A DNA stretch of 64,000 nt from Bacteroidota bacterium (GTDB taxonomy: Bacteria > Bacteroidota > Bacteroidia > CAIKAF01): contig VGMT01000003.1 in the NCBI GenBank assembly GCA_016866335.1, forward strand, positions 62,001 to 126,000, given 5' to 3'. A program made the position numbers and the translations under genes. Under the pieces are notes generated by a model, which ran no database searches, was not told the origin of the DNA, and worked only from the letters and a program-made list of their open reading frames with translations. Within the stretch, counting starts at the first letter, position 1; each line of letters opens with the position of its first letter. Positions 44,075 to 53,212 of this stretch are shown here, one piece after another.

Positions 44075-45070
44075 ATGGAAAAAGCGAGCGTTTTTGGGGC
44101 AGATTTTCTAGGGGACGATTCCTTTAAACAGGCGTGGATTCGAACCGATGCAGACCGAAATATCGGGTTTGGTCATATGGTCCGTTGCCAAGCCCTTGCT
44201 GCTTTTTTGCCAAAGTTTACCTTTTTGGTTTCTGAACCCTCAGTGCCTTTCGTTCCCGATGGAATTCCGTTTATGGTTGTTGCGTCTGATTTTTCGGTCA
44301 TAGAGGCAGAAAAGCAATCCCTGATGTTTGAATCTGGAGATCTGCTCATTATAGACTCTTATTTGGCCACCGCCGACTATGTTCGGGCTCTTCGGCAGCG
44401 TGGAATAAAAACCATTCAAATAAACGACCTTCCACAAGATGCCTTGCCTGCCAATGTGGTTATAAACCACTGTCCGGGCCTAAGCCTTTCTGATTTTCCG
44501 GCCCTACCCGAAACCGAATTTTGGCTTGGCTTGGAATACAGGTTGCTGCGCCCTGATTTTCAACAGCCGGCATCAATTGACCCATTAAAAAAGGCCCCCC
44601 ATTTGTTTATGTGCTTCGGTGGTACCGATGGGGGAGGACTGGCTCAGAACGCCTTAGGTTGGGCTGCTCAACTTAGCCCTGCTTGCCGAGTCTCTGCCGT
44701 TGTTTCAAATACCCAATCCTATATTGGCTCGCTTTTTCCAGGCTTAACCCTGCATTCCAACCTGAGCGCCAGCGAAATGAGGTCGCTCATGGCAGAATGT
44801 TCGCTGGCTTGGGTCCCTGCAAGCACGCTTTCGCTTGAGTGCTTGGTTTCGGGGTTGCCAATGATTATTGGAATTACCGCCGAAAATCAGCGTTTTCTAC
44901 ATCGGGGCCTAATGGAATTCCCCTCGGTGGCCTCTATTGGACAATGGGATACGATGAACCCAAACGATTTATTGACTTTGTCTAATGCTATGTTAAATCA
45001 GCCTGCCATGGAACGGCACATTCCCTCTTCAACGAAGCTTTCAAATCGAATCCTGAAACTGCTGTCATAA
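44075..45070 (+). CDS. pseG: PseG-like UDP-sugar hydrolase (pseudaminic acid pathway type)
   Basis: 331 residues. RTDADRNIGFGHMVRCQALA (about 23-42) is the signature of UDP-2,4-diacetamido-2,4,6-trideoxy-beta-L-altropyranose hydrolase, and LFMCFGGTDGGGLAQNAL the GT-B nucleotide-sugar part. In the usual pathway it releases UDP before PseI condensation to pseudaminic acid. The catalytic DHY-type box appears as DSYL, so activity may differ. No other pse genes are in the window; an SpsF-like gene lies 17 kb away. Confidence 0.82.
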   Translation: MEKASVFGADFLGDDSFKQAWIRTDADRNIGFGHMVRCQALAAFLPKFTFLVSEPSVPFVPDGIPFMVVASDFSVIEAEKQSLMFESGDLLIIDSYLATADYVRALRQRGIKTIQINDLPQDALPANVVINHCPGLSLSDFPALPETEFWLGLEYRLLRPDFQQPASIDPLKKAPHLFMCFGGTDGGGLAQNALGWAAQLSPACRVSAVVSNTQSYIGSLFPGLTLHSNLSASEMRSLMAECSLAWVPASTLSLECLVSGLPMIIGITAENQRFLHRGLMEFPSVASIGQWDTMNPNDLLTLSNAMLNQPAMERHIPSSTKLSNRILKLLS

Positions 45071-45115
45071 ACTTGAACTTTTCAATTCAAGCCCAACACC
45101 CTCATTGGTTTATAA

Positions 45116-45634
45116 TTACAGGAAATCCTTAAACAATAAACTGGGTTGCACCCCTTTGTTGTTTTGATATTTTCCGCTGGAATAGGTTTGATATCTACCT
45201 TCAATGCTGTGGTAGAATATTTGGCAAATTTGCACACCCGCATAAATGCGAATGGGTTGAACACAAAACATTTCTAAGGTCCAAAAACCCTTGAATCCAA
45301 CATCGCCAAAACCGGCAGTTATATGCACAAACAACCCCAAGCGGCCAATGCTGCTTCGGCCCTCAAGCATGGGAACCAGCCCCTGTGTCTCGGTGTACTC
45401 CATCGTTCTGCCCAAGTACAGTTTGCCGGTTTCCAATACCAATCCTTCTTCGGGTATCGACAGGGGACTCGCTGTATTTTCTTTCTTCATATCCAATACA
45501 TGCTGGTCGTACACCAGCAAATCTTTGTGCAAGGACAGGTTGTAAGAATTGGGATTTATACGTCCCGAGTCAAAGGGCTCAATGATAATATCTTTGCCCA
45601 TTCGGGCCTCAATTTCGTTGCCTGAGAGAATCAT
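45116..45634 (-). CDS. dcd: dCTP deaminase
   Basis: 172 residues. Converts dCTP to dUTP for thymidylate synthesis. RINPNSYNLSL (about 25-35), EGRSSIGRLGLFVH, TAGFGDVGFKGFWTLE with the catalytic Glu, and the C-terminal GKYQNNKGVQPS phosphate-binding loop are all present. Slightly shorter than most Dcd proteins but complete. Divergent from the TonB-dependent receptor gene, 47 bp between ATGs. Confidence 0.95.
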   Translation of the reverse strand: MILSGNEIEARMGKDIIIEPFDSGRINPNSYNLSLHKDLLVYDQHVLDMKKENTASPLSIPEEGLVLETGKLYLGRTMEYTETQGLVPMLEGRSSIGRLGLFVHITAGFGDVGFKGFWTLEMFCVQPIRIYAGVQICQIFYHSIEGRYQTYSSGKYQNNKGVQPSLLFKDFL

Positions 45635-45669
45635 GCATCCATTTTGGTTCGAAGGTAGGAATTCCCTGC

Positions 45670-45677
45670 TATATTTG
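45670..45677 (+). promoter_or_regulatory. -7 box TATATTTG, 4 nt before ATG (leaderless type)
   Basis: Exact box followed by CCGT and the ATG at 45682 of the TonB-dependent receptor. A TACCTTCG near-match for dcd lies a few bases away on the other strand. Confidence 0.6.
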
Positions 45678-45681
45678 CCGT

Positions 45682-48126
45682 ATGAAAGGCTTCCGTTTCC
45701 TTTTGTTTTTTGGGGTTGTGTTTTTTTGTGTGGCAGCCCAAGCCCAATTGCCTCACAACATTAAATTTATGCCCGAAGAATCGGCCCAAAACGGATTGCG
45801 GGTTCTTCAAGTGGACTCAATCAATCAACCTGAATTCAAGCTTGCTCCCAAATCCAATTTGGTCCCTGTTGCCCAGCTTACCCCTGAACGGACGCTCTTG
45901 GTGCGTGCAATGGGTTTTGAAGAACTTATAATCCCCTGGGTTCAACTGGAATTGGGCGACAGTGTTTTCTTTCTGCGTCCTCTGGGCGTTTATCTTACCG
46001 ATTTTCCTGTTATTGGCCTGCGTCTGCCCCAGTTTTCCAGCGGCCGAGAGGTACTAAGGGTAGAACGTCAAGCCATCGAAGAGGCCCAAGCACCCACCAC
46101 GGCCGATTTATTGGAACGAAATGGGGTTTTTGTGCAACGCAGTCAGTTGGGGGGCGGAAGCCCCGTTCTGCGAGGCTTCGAAGCCAGCCGAATCCTGCTG
46201 GTGGTGGACGGCATTCGCTTAAACCATGCCGCCTTTCGGTCGGGCCACCTTCAGCAGATTATTCGCAACGATGCTTTGGCCATGGAATCCATTGACTTGG
46301 TGTACGGAAGCGGTACGGTGGCTTTCGGTAGCGATGCCCTTGGTGGCCTGATTCAAATGAATACCCTTCCCTTGATTTTTAAAAGCGAAGGCGACATCAG
46401 CGGGCATGTTCAAGCCCGATTTAGCACGGCGACCCTAGAACGAACCCTGCACACCGATGTAGCGTATTCACGAAAAAAATGGGCAGGCTTAACTTCGTTT
46501 ACCTTTAGCGATTTTAGTGATTTAAGGCAGGGGGCGCTCACCGACCCCCGCGACCCCGGTCGATGGGATGCCCGGTTTACCGTGCGTCGGGTGAACGGCA
46601 ACGACACCATTTTTTCGCTCGCCAATCCCAATGTTCAAACCAACAGCAGATATGGGCAGCTAAACCTGATGCAAAAAGTGGGGCACCAAGGCAAAATCCT
46701 GCGCCATTACCTGAATGTTCAATATGCATCTACCCTGCTGGTTCCCCGCTACGATCGCTTGTCTGATACCACCTCTGCCGGATTGCCTCGGTTTGCCCGC
46801 TGGGATTATGGTCCCGAAGAACAATTCCTAGTGTCTTTGCATACCGAAAAGGTGAAACAGGGCCGGTTTCAATGGAGTTCAGCGGTTTCTTGGCAGCAGT
46901 TTCGCGAAAGCCGCATTGTTCGACGCTTTCAATCGCCTTGGCAACATACTCAAAACGAGTTGATTCAGGTTTGGGGCTACAGCTGGCAAGGAAGCTTGGC
47001 TCCTTCTGAATCCCAACTCCGCAGTAAGGGCAAAACAACCTCGACCGAGAACATTCAACCCTGGTTAAGGTTTGGTTTTGATGCCCAATTCAATCGGGTC
47101 GGCTCCTCTGCACAGGCTTTTCATGTGGACGACTCAACCACTCAAAACGCCGAAACCCGTTATCCCGACGGAGGTTCCACTCAATTTCAGGCCGGATTTT
47201 GGTCTGAAGCCCAACTTTTTTCTACCCGGCAATCATTGCTTCAGTTTGGAGCGCGCTTTCAGGTGAATACCCTGAATTCCCTGTTCAAGGATACCCTGTT
47301 TTTTTCCTTTCCTTTTTCTACAATTTCCTACCTGCTTCCTTCTGGGAATGGCAGCCTGACCTATACCTGGCAAGTTCGTGGCCACCGCATTCGCAGTTCC
47401 TTAAGCTCTGGATTTCGTGCGCCCAACGTAGACGACATTGCCAAAGTGTTTGATTCTCAGCCTGGTTTGTTGGTGGTGCCCAACCCCAGCCTTGGCCCTG
47501 AATACCTGCTAAGTTACGAGGCCGAATACCGAATTAGTTCCAAGGGCCAACAGCTGATGCTCTTGGGCTATCTAAGCCACGCCCCAGGCTTGCTAAGCCT
47601 GCAACCCAGCACCTTTAACGGGGAAGACAGCTTGGTTTATCAAGGTCAGAACAGCGCTGTTGCTAGCCTGCAAAATGCAGCATCTGCTTGGATTTGCGGG
47701 GCTCAACTTCGGTACAAAGGCAGCCTTAGTCCAAGGCTGCATGCCTCTGCTCAACTAACGTACACCTACGGTCGGCAATTTTTGGCTTCGGCTTGGCAGC
47801 CGGTTGACCACATTCCGCCGTTTTACGGGCAGCTGGGTCTGGAATGGAGCCACAAGCGCATTGATTTGGGGCTTAGGGCCGATTTCAGCGATTGGAAACG
47901 ATTGGAAGATTACGGGTTGTTGGGTGAAGACAACCTGCGCTATGCAACTCCGAACGGCATGCCGGCATGGTGGACCTTAAACAGCCATTTAAACTGGAGG
48001 TTGCGCGAAGGAGTTGTACTTCGGCTTCAGCTTAACAACCTGCTGGACCTTCGATACCGCACATTTAGCAGTGGAATCAGCGCCCCTGGCCGAAACTTCA
48101 TGGTGTCGCTCAACGGCACCTTTTAA
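45682..48126 (+). CDS. TonB-dependent outer-membrane receptor
   Basis: 814 residues. Signal peptide (first ~22), a short N-terminal part, then the plug domain: TTADLLERNGVFVQRSQLGGGSPVLRG split over two motifs, LLVVDGIRLN and GSGTVAFGSDALGG (near 145-225). The rest is a large beta-barrel ending FMVSLNGTF with terminal Phe, as needed for outer-membrane insertion. It imports a siderophore, cobalamin or other bulky substrate using TonB energy. It has no SusD partner, so polysaccharide uptake is unlikely. Confidence 0.95.
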   Translation: MKGFRFLLFFGVVFFCVAAQAQLPHNIKFMPEESAQNGLRVLQVDSINQPEFKLAPKSNLVPVAQLTPERTLLVRAMGFEELIIPWVQLELGDSVFFLRPLGVYLTDFPVIGLRLPQFSSGREVLRVERQAIEEAQAPTTADLLERNGVFVQRSQLGGGSPVLRGFEASRILLVVDGIRLNHAAFRSGHLQQIIRNDALAMESIDLVYGSGTVAFGSDALGGLIQMNTLPLIFKSEGDISGHVQARFSTATLERTLHTDVAYSRKKWAGLTSFTFSDFSDLRQGALTDPRDPGRWDARFTVRRVNGNDTIFSLANPNVQTNSRYGQLNLMQKVGHQGKILRHYLNVQYASTLLVPRYDRLSDTTSAGLPRFARWDYGPEEQFLVSLHTEKVKQGRFQWSSAVSWQQFRESRIVRRFQSPWQHTQNELIQVWGYSWQGSLAPSESQLRSKGKTTSTENIQPWLRFGFDAQFNRVGSSAQAFHVDDSTTQNAETRYPDGGSTQFQAGFWSEAQLFSTRQSLLQFGARFQVNTLNSLFKDTLFFSFPFSTISYLLPSGNGSLTYTWQVRGHRIRSSLSSGFRAPNVDDIAKVFDSQPGLLVVPNPSLGPEYLLSYEAEYRISSKGQQLMLLGYLSHAPGLLSLQPSTFNGEDSLVYQGQNSAVASLQNAASAWICGAQLRYKGSLSPRLHASAQLTYTYGRQFLASAWQPVDHIPPFYGQLGLEWSHKRIDLGLRADFSDWKRLEDYGLLGEDNLRYATPNGMPAWWTLNSHLNWRLREGVVLRLQLNNLLDLRYRTFSSGISAPGRNFMVSLNGTF

Positions 48127-48171
48127 AGGTTTTGTATTTTCAGTTGAATTTAAAGGATTGGTTTTTATATT

Positions 48172-48251
48172 GGGGGGCGTGCCGGCCTGCTGCCGGCACC
48201 GGGCTTTCCGCTTCAATGCCCTGCGGGCATTTCCACTGCAATCCCTCGCCC
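48172..48251 (-). repeat. Shortened form of the GC-rich structured repeat, copy G
   Basis: On the minus strand it begins GCGAGGGATTG and contains GAAAGCCCGG, the two end motifs of the full repeat, but the ~90 bp central arm is replaced by a small perfect hairpin ATGCCCGCAGGGCAT. It lies between convergent genes, 45 bp past the receptor stop and 32 bp before the UpxY-like stop. It shows the ends can exist without the arm. Confidence 0.65.
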
Positions 48252-48283
48252 AATCCTCGTGAATTAAATCGGGGGAATTTCGA

Positions 48284-48787
48284 TCAGCTTTTTTCGGCCC
48301 GAAGAATCTCTTTCTTAACCTTCACCCGAATGCGGTGGTTTATTGACTCAACCTCTATAAAAAAATAGTCTTGCCCCGCTTCAGCCAACCATTGCCCTCT
48401 CATTCCTTTTAAAGGCCCGCCCATAACTTCCACCATGGTTCCAGGGCTAAATTCGCCCTGAACCACCTCAACCGTTAAGCCGGTTTCCAAAAACCGTTCA
48501 ATAGCCTCAATGTCGCGATCGCTAATACTGGCGAATTCTCCCGCCAATTTCACCGGAGCAACCACGCCCGGATATCCAGCCACCGTAAACAGTTGGTGCG
48601 GCTGGCAATACACAAAAAGGTATCCATTGAACAGCGGAAATTCAACCCATTTTTTGCGGTCACTCCATTGCCTCAGTTCTTTGGCAATAGGCAAAAACAC
48701 CTTATATCCATCTAATTCAAGCCGAAGTTTGGCTTTTTTTTCTGCCCTTGATCGGCAATAAAAAACAAAACACAGATCCGCACTCAT
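48284..48787 (-). CDS. UpxY/NusG-like transcription antitermination factor
   Basis: 167 residues. N-terminal NGN domain: FVFYCRSRAEKKAKLRLELDG split, LRQWSDRKKWVEFPLFNGYLFVY is the strongly conserved NusG/UpxY core, in two motifs. C-terminal KOW domain FSPGTMVEVMGGPLKGMRG. Specialised NusG paralogs of this kind in Bacteroidota ride with RNA polymerase through long polysaccharide operons. Here no such operon follows; instead it is the last gene after ompH-like and beta-barrel genes, 23 nt downstream. Confidence 0.88.
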   Translation of the reverse strand: MSADLCFVFYCRSRAEKKAKLRLELDGYKVFLPIAKELRQWSDRKKWVEFPLFNGYLFVYCQPHQLFTVAGYPGVVAPVKLAGEFASISDRDIEAIERFLETGLTVEVVQGEFSPGTMVEVMGGPLKGMRGQWLAEAGQDYFFIEVESINHRIRVKVKKEILRAEKS

Positions 48788-48810
48788 ATGCCACCCACCC
48801 TAAGAGCAGT

Positions 48811-49563
48811 TTAGAAAGGCATAAAACTGAACCCGGCTTGTATGGGAATTACGTTGTCTGCATCTCTGCCCGATTCAAAGAAGGGCTGCAAACCATACTG
48901 AAAATTCAAGGCAAAACGGCCATAGCCAATGCGCCCATACACCGAGTACCTAAGTCTGTTTATTCCAAATAAATCTTCCGTTTTCATCGATAAGGTCTGG
49001 TCTAAATTGGATTGCAGACCATCTTTATCGTACAAGTAATTCGGCCCCACATATTTTTCTTTTGAATGCACCACATATCCCAACTTAAACCCTGCTGTAA
49101 CTTTGAATGTATTTCTTTTTTTAGGATTCAATCTAAAGCGTACTTCCAAAGGCAATTCCAATAGGGTGGTACCCAATTTATACCTATCCCATTCTCGGTT
49201 TGTGTTGTCTGGGTTAATCGTTTTGTCAATCGACACCCAATCTACAGAATCATTCCTCGATCTCAAAAGGGCATTTGTAAAAATGTTTTCTGTGCTTAAG
49301 CCTAATCCAAAACCTAGGGCAAAAGGACTTTTTCCCAAGGGTTGATCGTACATTAAAGCCACCTCAAAACCACGCGAAAAGGGACTTACATCAACCTTGT
49401 CGCCTCCATTCAACCAGCCATTCCAGTTGAAATTGAGAATAATGTAGTCCTGCTTGGCGATTTTATCTTTGGTTTTGGAACTGTCCTTGGGCAGGTCAAT
49501 TATTTGTGCGGCAAGGCTTGTTGACAAAAACAAGAATGAAAGTAAAAAAGCGGTATTTCTCAT
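48811..49563 (-). CDS. Outer-membrane beta-barrel protein (PorT-like)
   Basis: 250 residues from the ATG at 49563. Signal peptide MRNTAFLLSFLFLSTSLAAQ, then alternating amphipathic strands (YIILNFNWNGWLNGG, LLELPLEVRFRL, FKVTAGFKLGYVV, YSVYGRIGYGRFALNFQYGL) ending IQAGFSFMPF, as in Bacteroidota PorT-type barrels. The exact family is uncertain. Start at 49623 would put 20 residues before the signal. Lies 25 nt after the OmpH-like chaperone gene, which could assist its folding. Confidence 0.75.
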   Translation of the reverse strand: MRNTAFLLSFLFLSTSLAAQIIDLPKDSSKTKDKIAKQDYIILNFNWNGWLNGGDKVDVSPFSRGFEVALMYDQPLGKSPFALGFGLGLSTENIFTNALLRSRNDSVDWVSIDKTINPDNTNREWDRYKLGTTLLELPLEVRFRLNPKKRNTFKVTAGFKLGYVVHSKEKYVGPNYLYDKDGLQSNLDQTLSMKTEDLFGINRLRYSVYGRIGYGRFALNFQYGLQPFFESGRDADNVIPIQAGFSFMPF

Positions 49564-49588
49564 ATGGATAAAGATGGTATTCCTGGAA

Positions 49589-50116
49589 TTATTCCATGCC
49601 CTGAGGTTTGGCATTGGGGTCAATGCCCAACTTCATTTTCACAAATTTGCTGATGTCTCCACCCTCCTCGGCAAAAAGCAGTGCATTTTTTGACGTGTCG
49701 AAAACATACTGCAGGTTTTTTTCTTTTGCTACCAGTTTAATAACACTGTCGGCTTTCATCAAAAGGGGTTCAAGCAACAGCTGCTGTTTTTCTGATAAAT
49801 CCTGCTGAAAGGCTTCTTGAGAACGTTGTATTTTTTGTTGCTCTTGCAGCAGTTCGTCTTCTTTCAATTGCCGAATGGTTTCAGACCACTTTGCAGCATT
49901 GGCTTTGTAGTCGGCCTCTAGCTTACGATAGCCCTCTGTCATTTTTTTAAATTCTTCGTCTAACTCAGCCGAATAATCGGTTAATTTCTTTTGAACGTCC
50001 TTCATTTCAGGCATCACGTAGATGATTTCCATGGAGTTCAAATAACCCAAGTTATTTTGGGCATGCAGTGCAACAGGGCCAATCAGGCAGGTCATTAAAG
50101 CAAGGTGAAAACGCAT
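49589..50116 (-). CDS. OmpH/Skp family periplasmic chaperone
   Basis: 175 residues. Signal peptide ending LHAQ, then LGYLNSMEIIYVMPEMK, a typical Skp opening, and a long charged coiled coil (about 40-120) followed by the C-terminal strand region (NLQYVFDTS). Skp trimers hold unfolded outer-membrane proteins in the periplasm. Co-transcribed with the beta-barrel gene downstream. Confidence 0.9.
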   Translation of the reverse strand: MRFHLALMTCLIGPVALHAQNNLGYLNSMEIIYVMPEMKDVQKKLTDYSAELDEEFKKMTEGYRKLEADYKANAAKWSETIRQLKEDELLQEQQKIQRSQEAFQQDLSEKQQLLLEPLLMKADSVIKLVAKEKNLQYVFDTSKNALLFAEEGGDISKFVKMKLGIDPNAKPQGME

Positions 50117-50154
50117 AGTTATTCGAGTTTCAAGTCGTAATACAATAATAGGGC

Positions 50155-50162
50155 CAAAGGTA
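50155..50162 (-). promoter_or_regulatory. -7 box TACCTTTG for ompH-barrel-upxY operon
   Basis: Exact box on the minus strand directly after the rluA-like stop, ending 38 nt before the ATG at 50116. It separates this operon from panB-rluA. Confidence 0.5.
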
Positions 50163-50168
50163 CACTTT

Positions 50169-50864
50169 TTATTGGGCCTGTGTAAAGATATTCCAGGTTG
50201 GCGATGCTGGGTAAGGGGCTTTAATGAGCAATGTGGTTTTTGCGACGGGATGGATTAGTTCAAGGCTAAACGCATGCAAACCAATGCTTTTGTCTTTTAA
50301 ACCACGCCGGGCTCCATATTTCACATCCCCAACAATAGGGCAACCGATGGCCGATAATTGCGCCCGAATTTGATGATGCCGCCCTGTTTTTAATTCAACC
50401 TCAACCAAAGACAAGGTTCGCCCCCTTTCCAAAACTCGGCACCTTAATTCTGCTTTCTGCCCCTCCGCACTTTCTTTGGTTTGAACCTTGCTAACATTGG
50501 TTTTTCCATTTCGAACCAACCAATGAACCAGGTGTTCTTCATCCGCCTGGGGCCCGCCCTCAACCACAGCATGGTAAATTTTTTTTGGTTCCCTATTTTT
50601 AAACTGTTCATTTAAGCGAACCAAGGCTTTTGATGTTCTAGCCATGATTACCACCCCGCTAACCGGCCGGTCTATCCTGTGGCAAATTCCCAAAAAAACG
50701 GCCCCGGGTTTATTGTATTTTTCAGCCAAATAGACCTTGCCCCAGGTTTCCAGCGAAAATAACTCTTCTCCATCGGGTTGAACCAACACCCCCGCCGGCT
50801 TATTTATGGCCAGCAAATGGTTGTCTTCAAACAAGACTTGCAAATCAATACTGCTCTTTGTCAT
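50169..50864 (-). CDS. RluA family pseudouridine synthase
   Basis: 231 residues. [17 protein letters not shown] opens the domain; the catalytic Asp is in [15 protein letters not shown], and [11 protein letters not shown] and the late [12 protein letters not shown] box complete the family. No S4 domain. Isomerises uridine in rRNA or tRNA; the target position cannot be read. It overlaps the end of panB by 20 nt. Confidence 0.94.
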   Translation of the reverse strand: MTKSSIDLQVLFEDNHLLAINKPAGVLVQPDGEELFSLETWGKVYLAEKYNKPGAVFLGICHRIDRPVSGVVIMARTSKALVRLNEQFKNREPKKIYHAVVEGGPQADEEHLVHWLVRNGKTNVSKVQTKESAEGQKAELRCRVLERGRTLSLVEVELKTGRHHQIRAQLSAIGCPIVGDVKYGARRGLKDKSIGLHAFSLELIHPVAKTTLLIKAPYPASPTWNIFTQAQ

Positions 50865-51660
50865 TCGGAAAGGAGCGAGCCTTTACATCCGCAATATATT
50901 TGCCGGTAGCCTGGACAATTTCTTCGGCCAAATTTTGATATCTGCGCAAAAACCTAGGACTAAATTCTTCGGTTAATCCCAACATGTCATGTGTTACTAA
51001 AACCTGACCGTCAACGCCCCCCCCTGCCCCAATGCCAATAACAGGGATTTTGAGCGTTTTAGCGGTTTTACCAGCCAAATGTGCGGGCACCTTTTCTAAG
51101 ACTAGGGCAAAGCAGCCAAGCTGCTCCAACAATACGGCATCTTCAATCAGTTTCTGAGCTTCGGCCTGCTCCTTTGCCCTCACGCTGTACGTGCCAAATT
51201 TGTAAATGGACTGGGGGGTTAAGCCCAAATGCCCCATCACAGGAATTCCAGCTGCCAAAATGCGCGAAATGGATTCTGCCACCTCACTTCCGCCTTCCAT
51301 TTTTACGGCATGCGCACCTGTTTCTTTCATTATTCGAATGGCGGAACGTAAGGCTTCCGATGAGTTTGCTTGATACGATCCAAAGGGTAAATCAACCACC
51401 ACCAGGGCACGTGTAGCTCCTCGAACCACCGATGCCGCATGGTAAATCATTTGGTCCAGTGTAATTGGCAAGGTTGTTTCGTGTCCTGCCATAACGTTTG
51501 AGGCTGAGTCTCCAACCAACATCACATCAATGCCTGCACGGTCTAACAATTTAGCCATGGTGAAATCATAGGCCGTTAACATGCTGATAGGCTGCCCCTC
51601 ATTCTTCCATTGTTGTAGGGTATGAGTGGTGATGCGTTTTATAGAACTATGCACTGACAT
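50845..51660 (-). CDS. panB: 3-methyl-2-oxobutanoate hydroxymethyltransferase
   Basis: 271 residues, full length. First committed step of pantothenate (coenzyme A) synthesis, adding a methylene from tetrahydrofolate to 2-oxoisovalerate. [24 protein letters not shown] (metal-binding Asp), DLPFGSY, KMEGG and [14 protein letters not shown] are the family's motifs. ATG is preceded four bases upstream by a TACCTTTG box. Confidence 0.97.
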   Translation of the reverse strand: MSVHSSIKRITTHTLQQWKNEGQPISMLTAYDFTMAKLLDRAGIDVMLVGDSASNVMAGHETTLPITLDQMIYHAASVVRGATRALVVVDLPFGSYQANSSEALRSAIRIMKETGAHAVKMEGGSEVAESISRILAAGIPVMGHLGLTPQSIYKFGTYSVRAKEQAEAQKLIEDAVLLEQLGCFALVLEKVPAHLAGKTAKTLKIPVIGIGAGGGVDGQVLVTHDMLGLTEEFSPRFLRRYQNLAEEIVQATGKYIADVKARSFPNDKEQY

Positions 51661-51664
51661 AGGG

Positions 51665-51672
51665 CAAAGGTA
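51665..51672 (-). promoter_or_regulatory. -7 box TACCTTTG, 4 nt before panB ATG (leaderless type)
   Basis: On the minus strand the exact box is followed by CCCT and the ATG at 51660. Confidence 0.6.
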
Positions 51673-52279
51673 GAGGAAAATTGCGGGAGCAAAAATCGGG
51701 ATGTGTTTTGGTCCCTTGGCATTATTCTAGGGTAGGGTTCTTGAGGAGTTTTTGGAAGAGAAATTCAAGTAAAAAAACAGCCCGGTTTGGGTCAACAAGG
51801 ATAGTGCCAAAACCTGACCAAATTTGGCAGGCTGGACTCCCTTGGGCAAGTCCATTTTTTTCTCCGACTTTGGATGCTATTTTAAAATTCAGTTTCCGTT
51901 TCTTCTTCACCATTCCACCTCACTGAACTTCTTCAATAACCTCCTACCTGTTGGGGTGACCTGCCGCTCCACCCCGTCTCATACCCGGTATTCCCGCCTC
52001 CCGATTTTAACACAGCGAACTGTACTTCAATCTGAAAGCACCTCTGAGACCCCCATTGTGATAAAAAAACGTCTTTCAACGTCTTTTCACCACACAAACT
52101 TCACGCTTAAAAAACCCGAAGTGTCCTTCGCCACCCCTTTAAGTGACGAAGCAAAATACATTTGTTTCACCAGTGAAATTCAAAAATACGAATCCCGATT
52201 TGAACTGTCAAGTCGAAAGTGCCATTTTCAGCAAATCGGTTTACTTTTTTTGCTTACCTTCCTTGCTAAATTGCTACCC
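51673..52279. other. Intergenic stretch without a supported gene
   Basis: 607 bp between panB and the esterase. A plus-strand frame is open upstream of the esterase start from 51824, but its residues are unlike protein (many Ser/Thr/Phe, no homology) and precede a clear lipoprotein signal. No terminator, repeat or RNA gene was seen. Confidence 0.5.
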
Positions 52280-53155
52280 ATGAACGTGTTCTTTCGAAAT
52301 TGCCTGGCAGGTTTAAGCATTTTATTTGCTGTCTTTTTTGGTTCTTCTTGTCAGCCCGATGCTTCAAATGGGCAGCCGTTGGCCGATACCACCATGTTGA
52401 ATGTTTCCTACGGAAACCATCCGCGCCAAGTGTACGATTTGTACCTGCCAGCCGCCCGTTCATCTTCAACCCCAACGGTGGTTTTAATTCACGGCGGAGC
52501 CTGGCAGGCCGGACAAAAAGAGGAAATGAACAACTGGGTGGGGCTGATTAAGAATCAATGGCCTCAAGCGGCTATTTTAAATGTAAACTACCGATTAGCG
52601 AACGCGCAAAAGGGAATTCACCACGCTGAAATTACAAACGACATTTCGCAAGCCTTAAGTCAGTACCATGTTCGGCGGAATGAGTATAGGGTGTCAGGAA
52701 AAGTGGGTTTAATGGGAGCAAGCGCCGGAGGACATTTGGCCATGCTTCAGGCCTACACCCAAAATCAGCAAGGTCAAATTCAATGCGTTTCAAATTTGTT
52801 TGGCCCAAGTATCTTGAACGATTGGTCTTGGTACAACAGCAACAATCCTTGGTTGGGTGGGTATGTAGGTGATGTTATTGCATTGTATGCTGGGGCCACC
52901 TGGGACACAACCTTGTATAAATCCATTAGCCCCTATTCCCGGGTTGCTGTAGGTTCGGTTCCAACCATCCTTTTTCATGGCAGTTTAGATCCAATTGTCC
53001 CTTTGTATCAATCCCAATGGATGCATGGTCGATTAAATCAAATGGGCATACCTACAGCCTTTCATGAATATCCTGCTTTTCACAGTTTTGACGCCAATCA
53101 ATCGGCCGATGTCTGCCAAAAAACGGTGGCTTTTTTCAAGGCCCATTTTAACTAA
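52280..53155 (+). CDS. Alpha/beta hydrolase lipoprotein (BD-FAE/esterase type)
   Basis: 291 residues. Lipoprotein signal MNVFFRNCLAGLSILFAVFF with lipobox SSC. The hydrolase domain shows HGGAW (oxyanion hole), the nucleophile in GASAGG, Asp in HGSLDPIVP and His in AFHSFD, the carboxylesterase/ferulic esterase-like group. It is probably tethered to a membrane facing the periplasm and cuts an ester. The substrate is unknown. Start chosen for the signal. Confidence 0.9.
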   Translation: MNVFFRNCLAGLSILFAVFFGSSCQPDASNGQPLADTTMLNVSYGNHPRQVYDLYLPAARSSSTPTVVLIHGGAWQAGQKEEMNNWVGLIKNQWPQAAILNVNYRLANAQKGIHHAEITNDISQALSQYHVRRNEYRVSGKVGLMGASAGGHLAMLQAYTQNQQGQIQCVSNLFGPSILNDWSWYNSNNPWLGGYVGDVIALYAGATWDTTLYKSISPYSRVAVGSVPTILFHGSLDPIVPLYQSQWMHGRLNQMGIPTAFHEYPAFHSFDANQSADVCQKTVAFFKAHFN

Positions 53156-53201
53156 AGCGTTCCGCTTTGGTTGATGGATGAGAATCCTGAATCCAAATTT
53201 T

Positions 53202-53209
53202 TACTTTTG
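53202..53209 (+). promoter_or_regulatory. -7 box TACTTTTG, 3 nt before ATG (leaderless type)
   Basis: Exact box followed by AGC and the ATG at 53213. The alternative starts at 53171 and 53174 lie upstream of the box and can be set aside. Confidence 0.6.
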
Positions 53210-53212
53210 AGC

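Noticed and set aside
44075-45070. Linking pseG, the SpsF-like gene and the half transketolase as one local pathway cluster
   Set aside because: They are 17 kb apart with unrelated genes between them; a functional link is only a possibility.
51824-52279. N-terminal extension of the esterase by 152 residues
   Set aside because: The extension lacks protein-like features and would bury the lipoprotein signal that starts at 52280.
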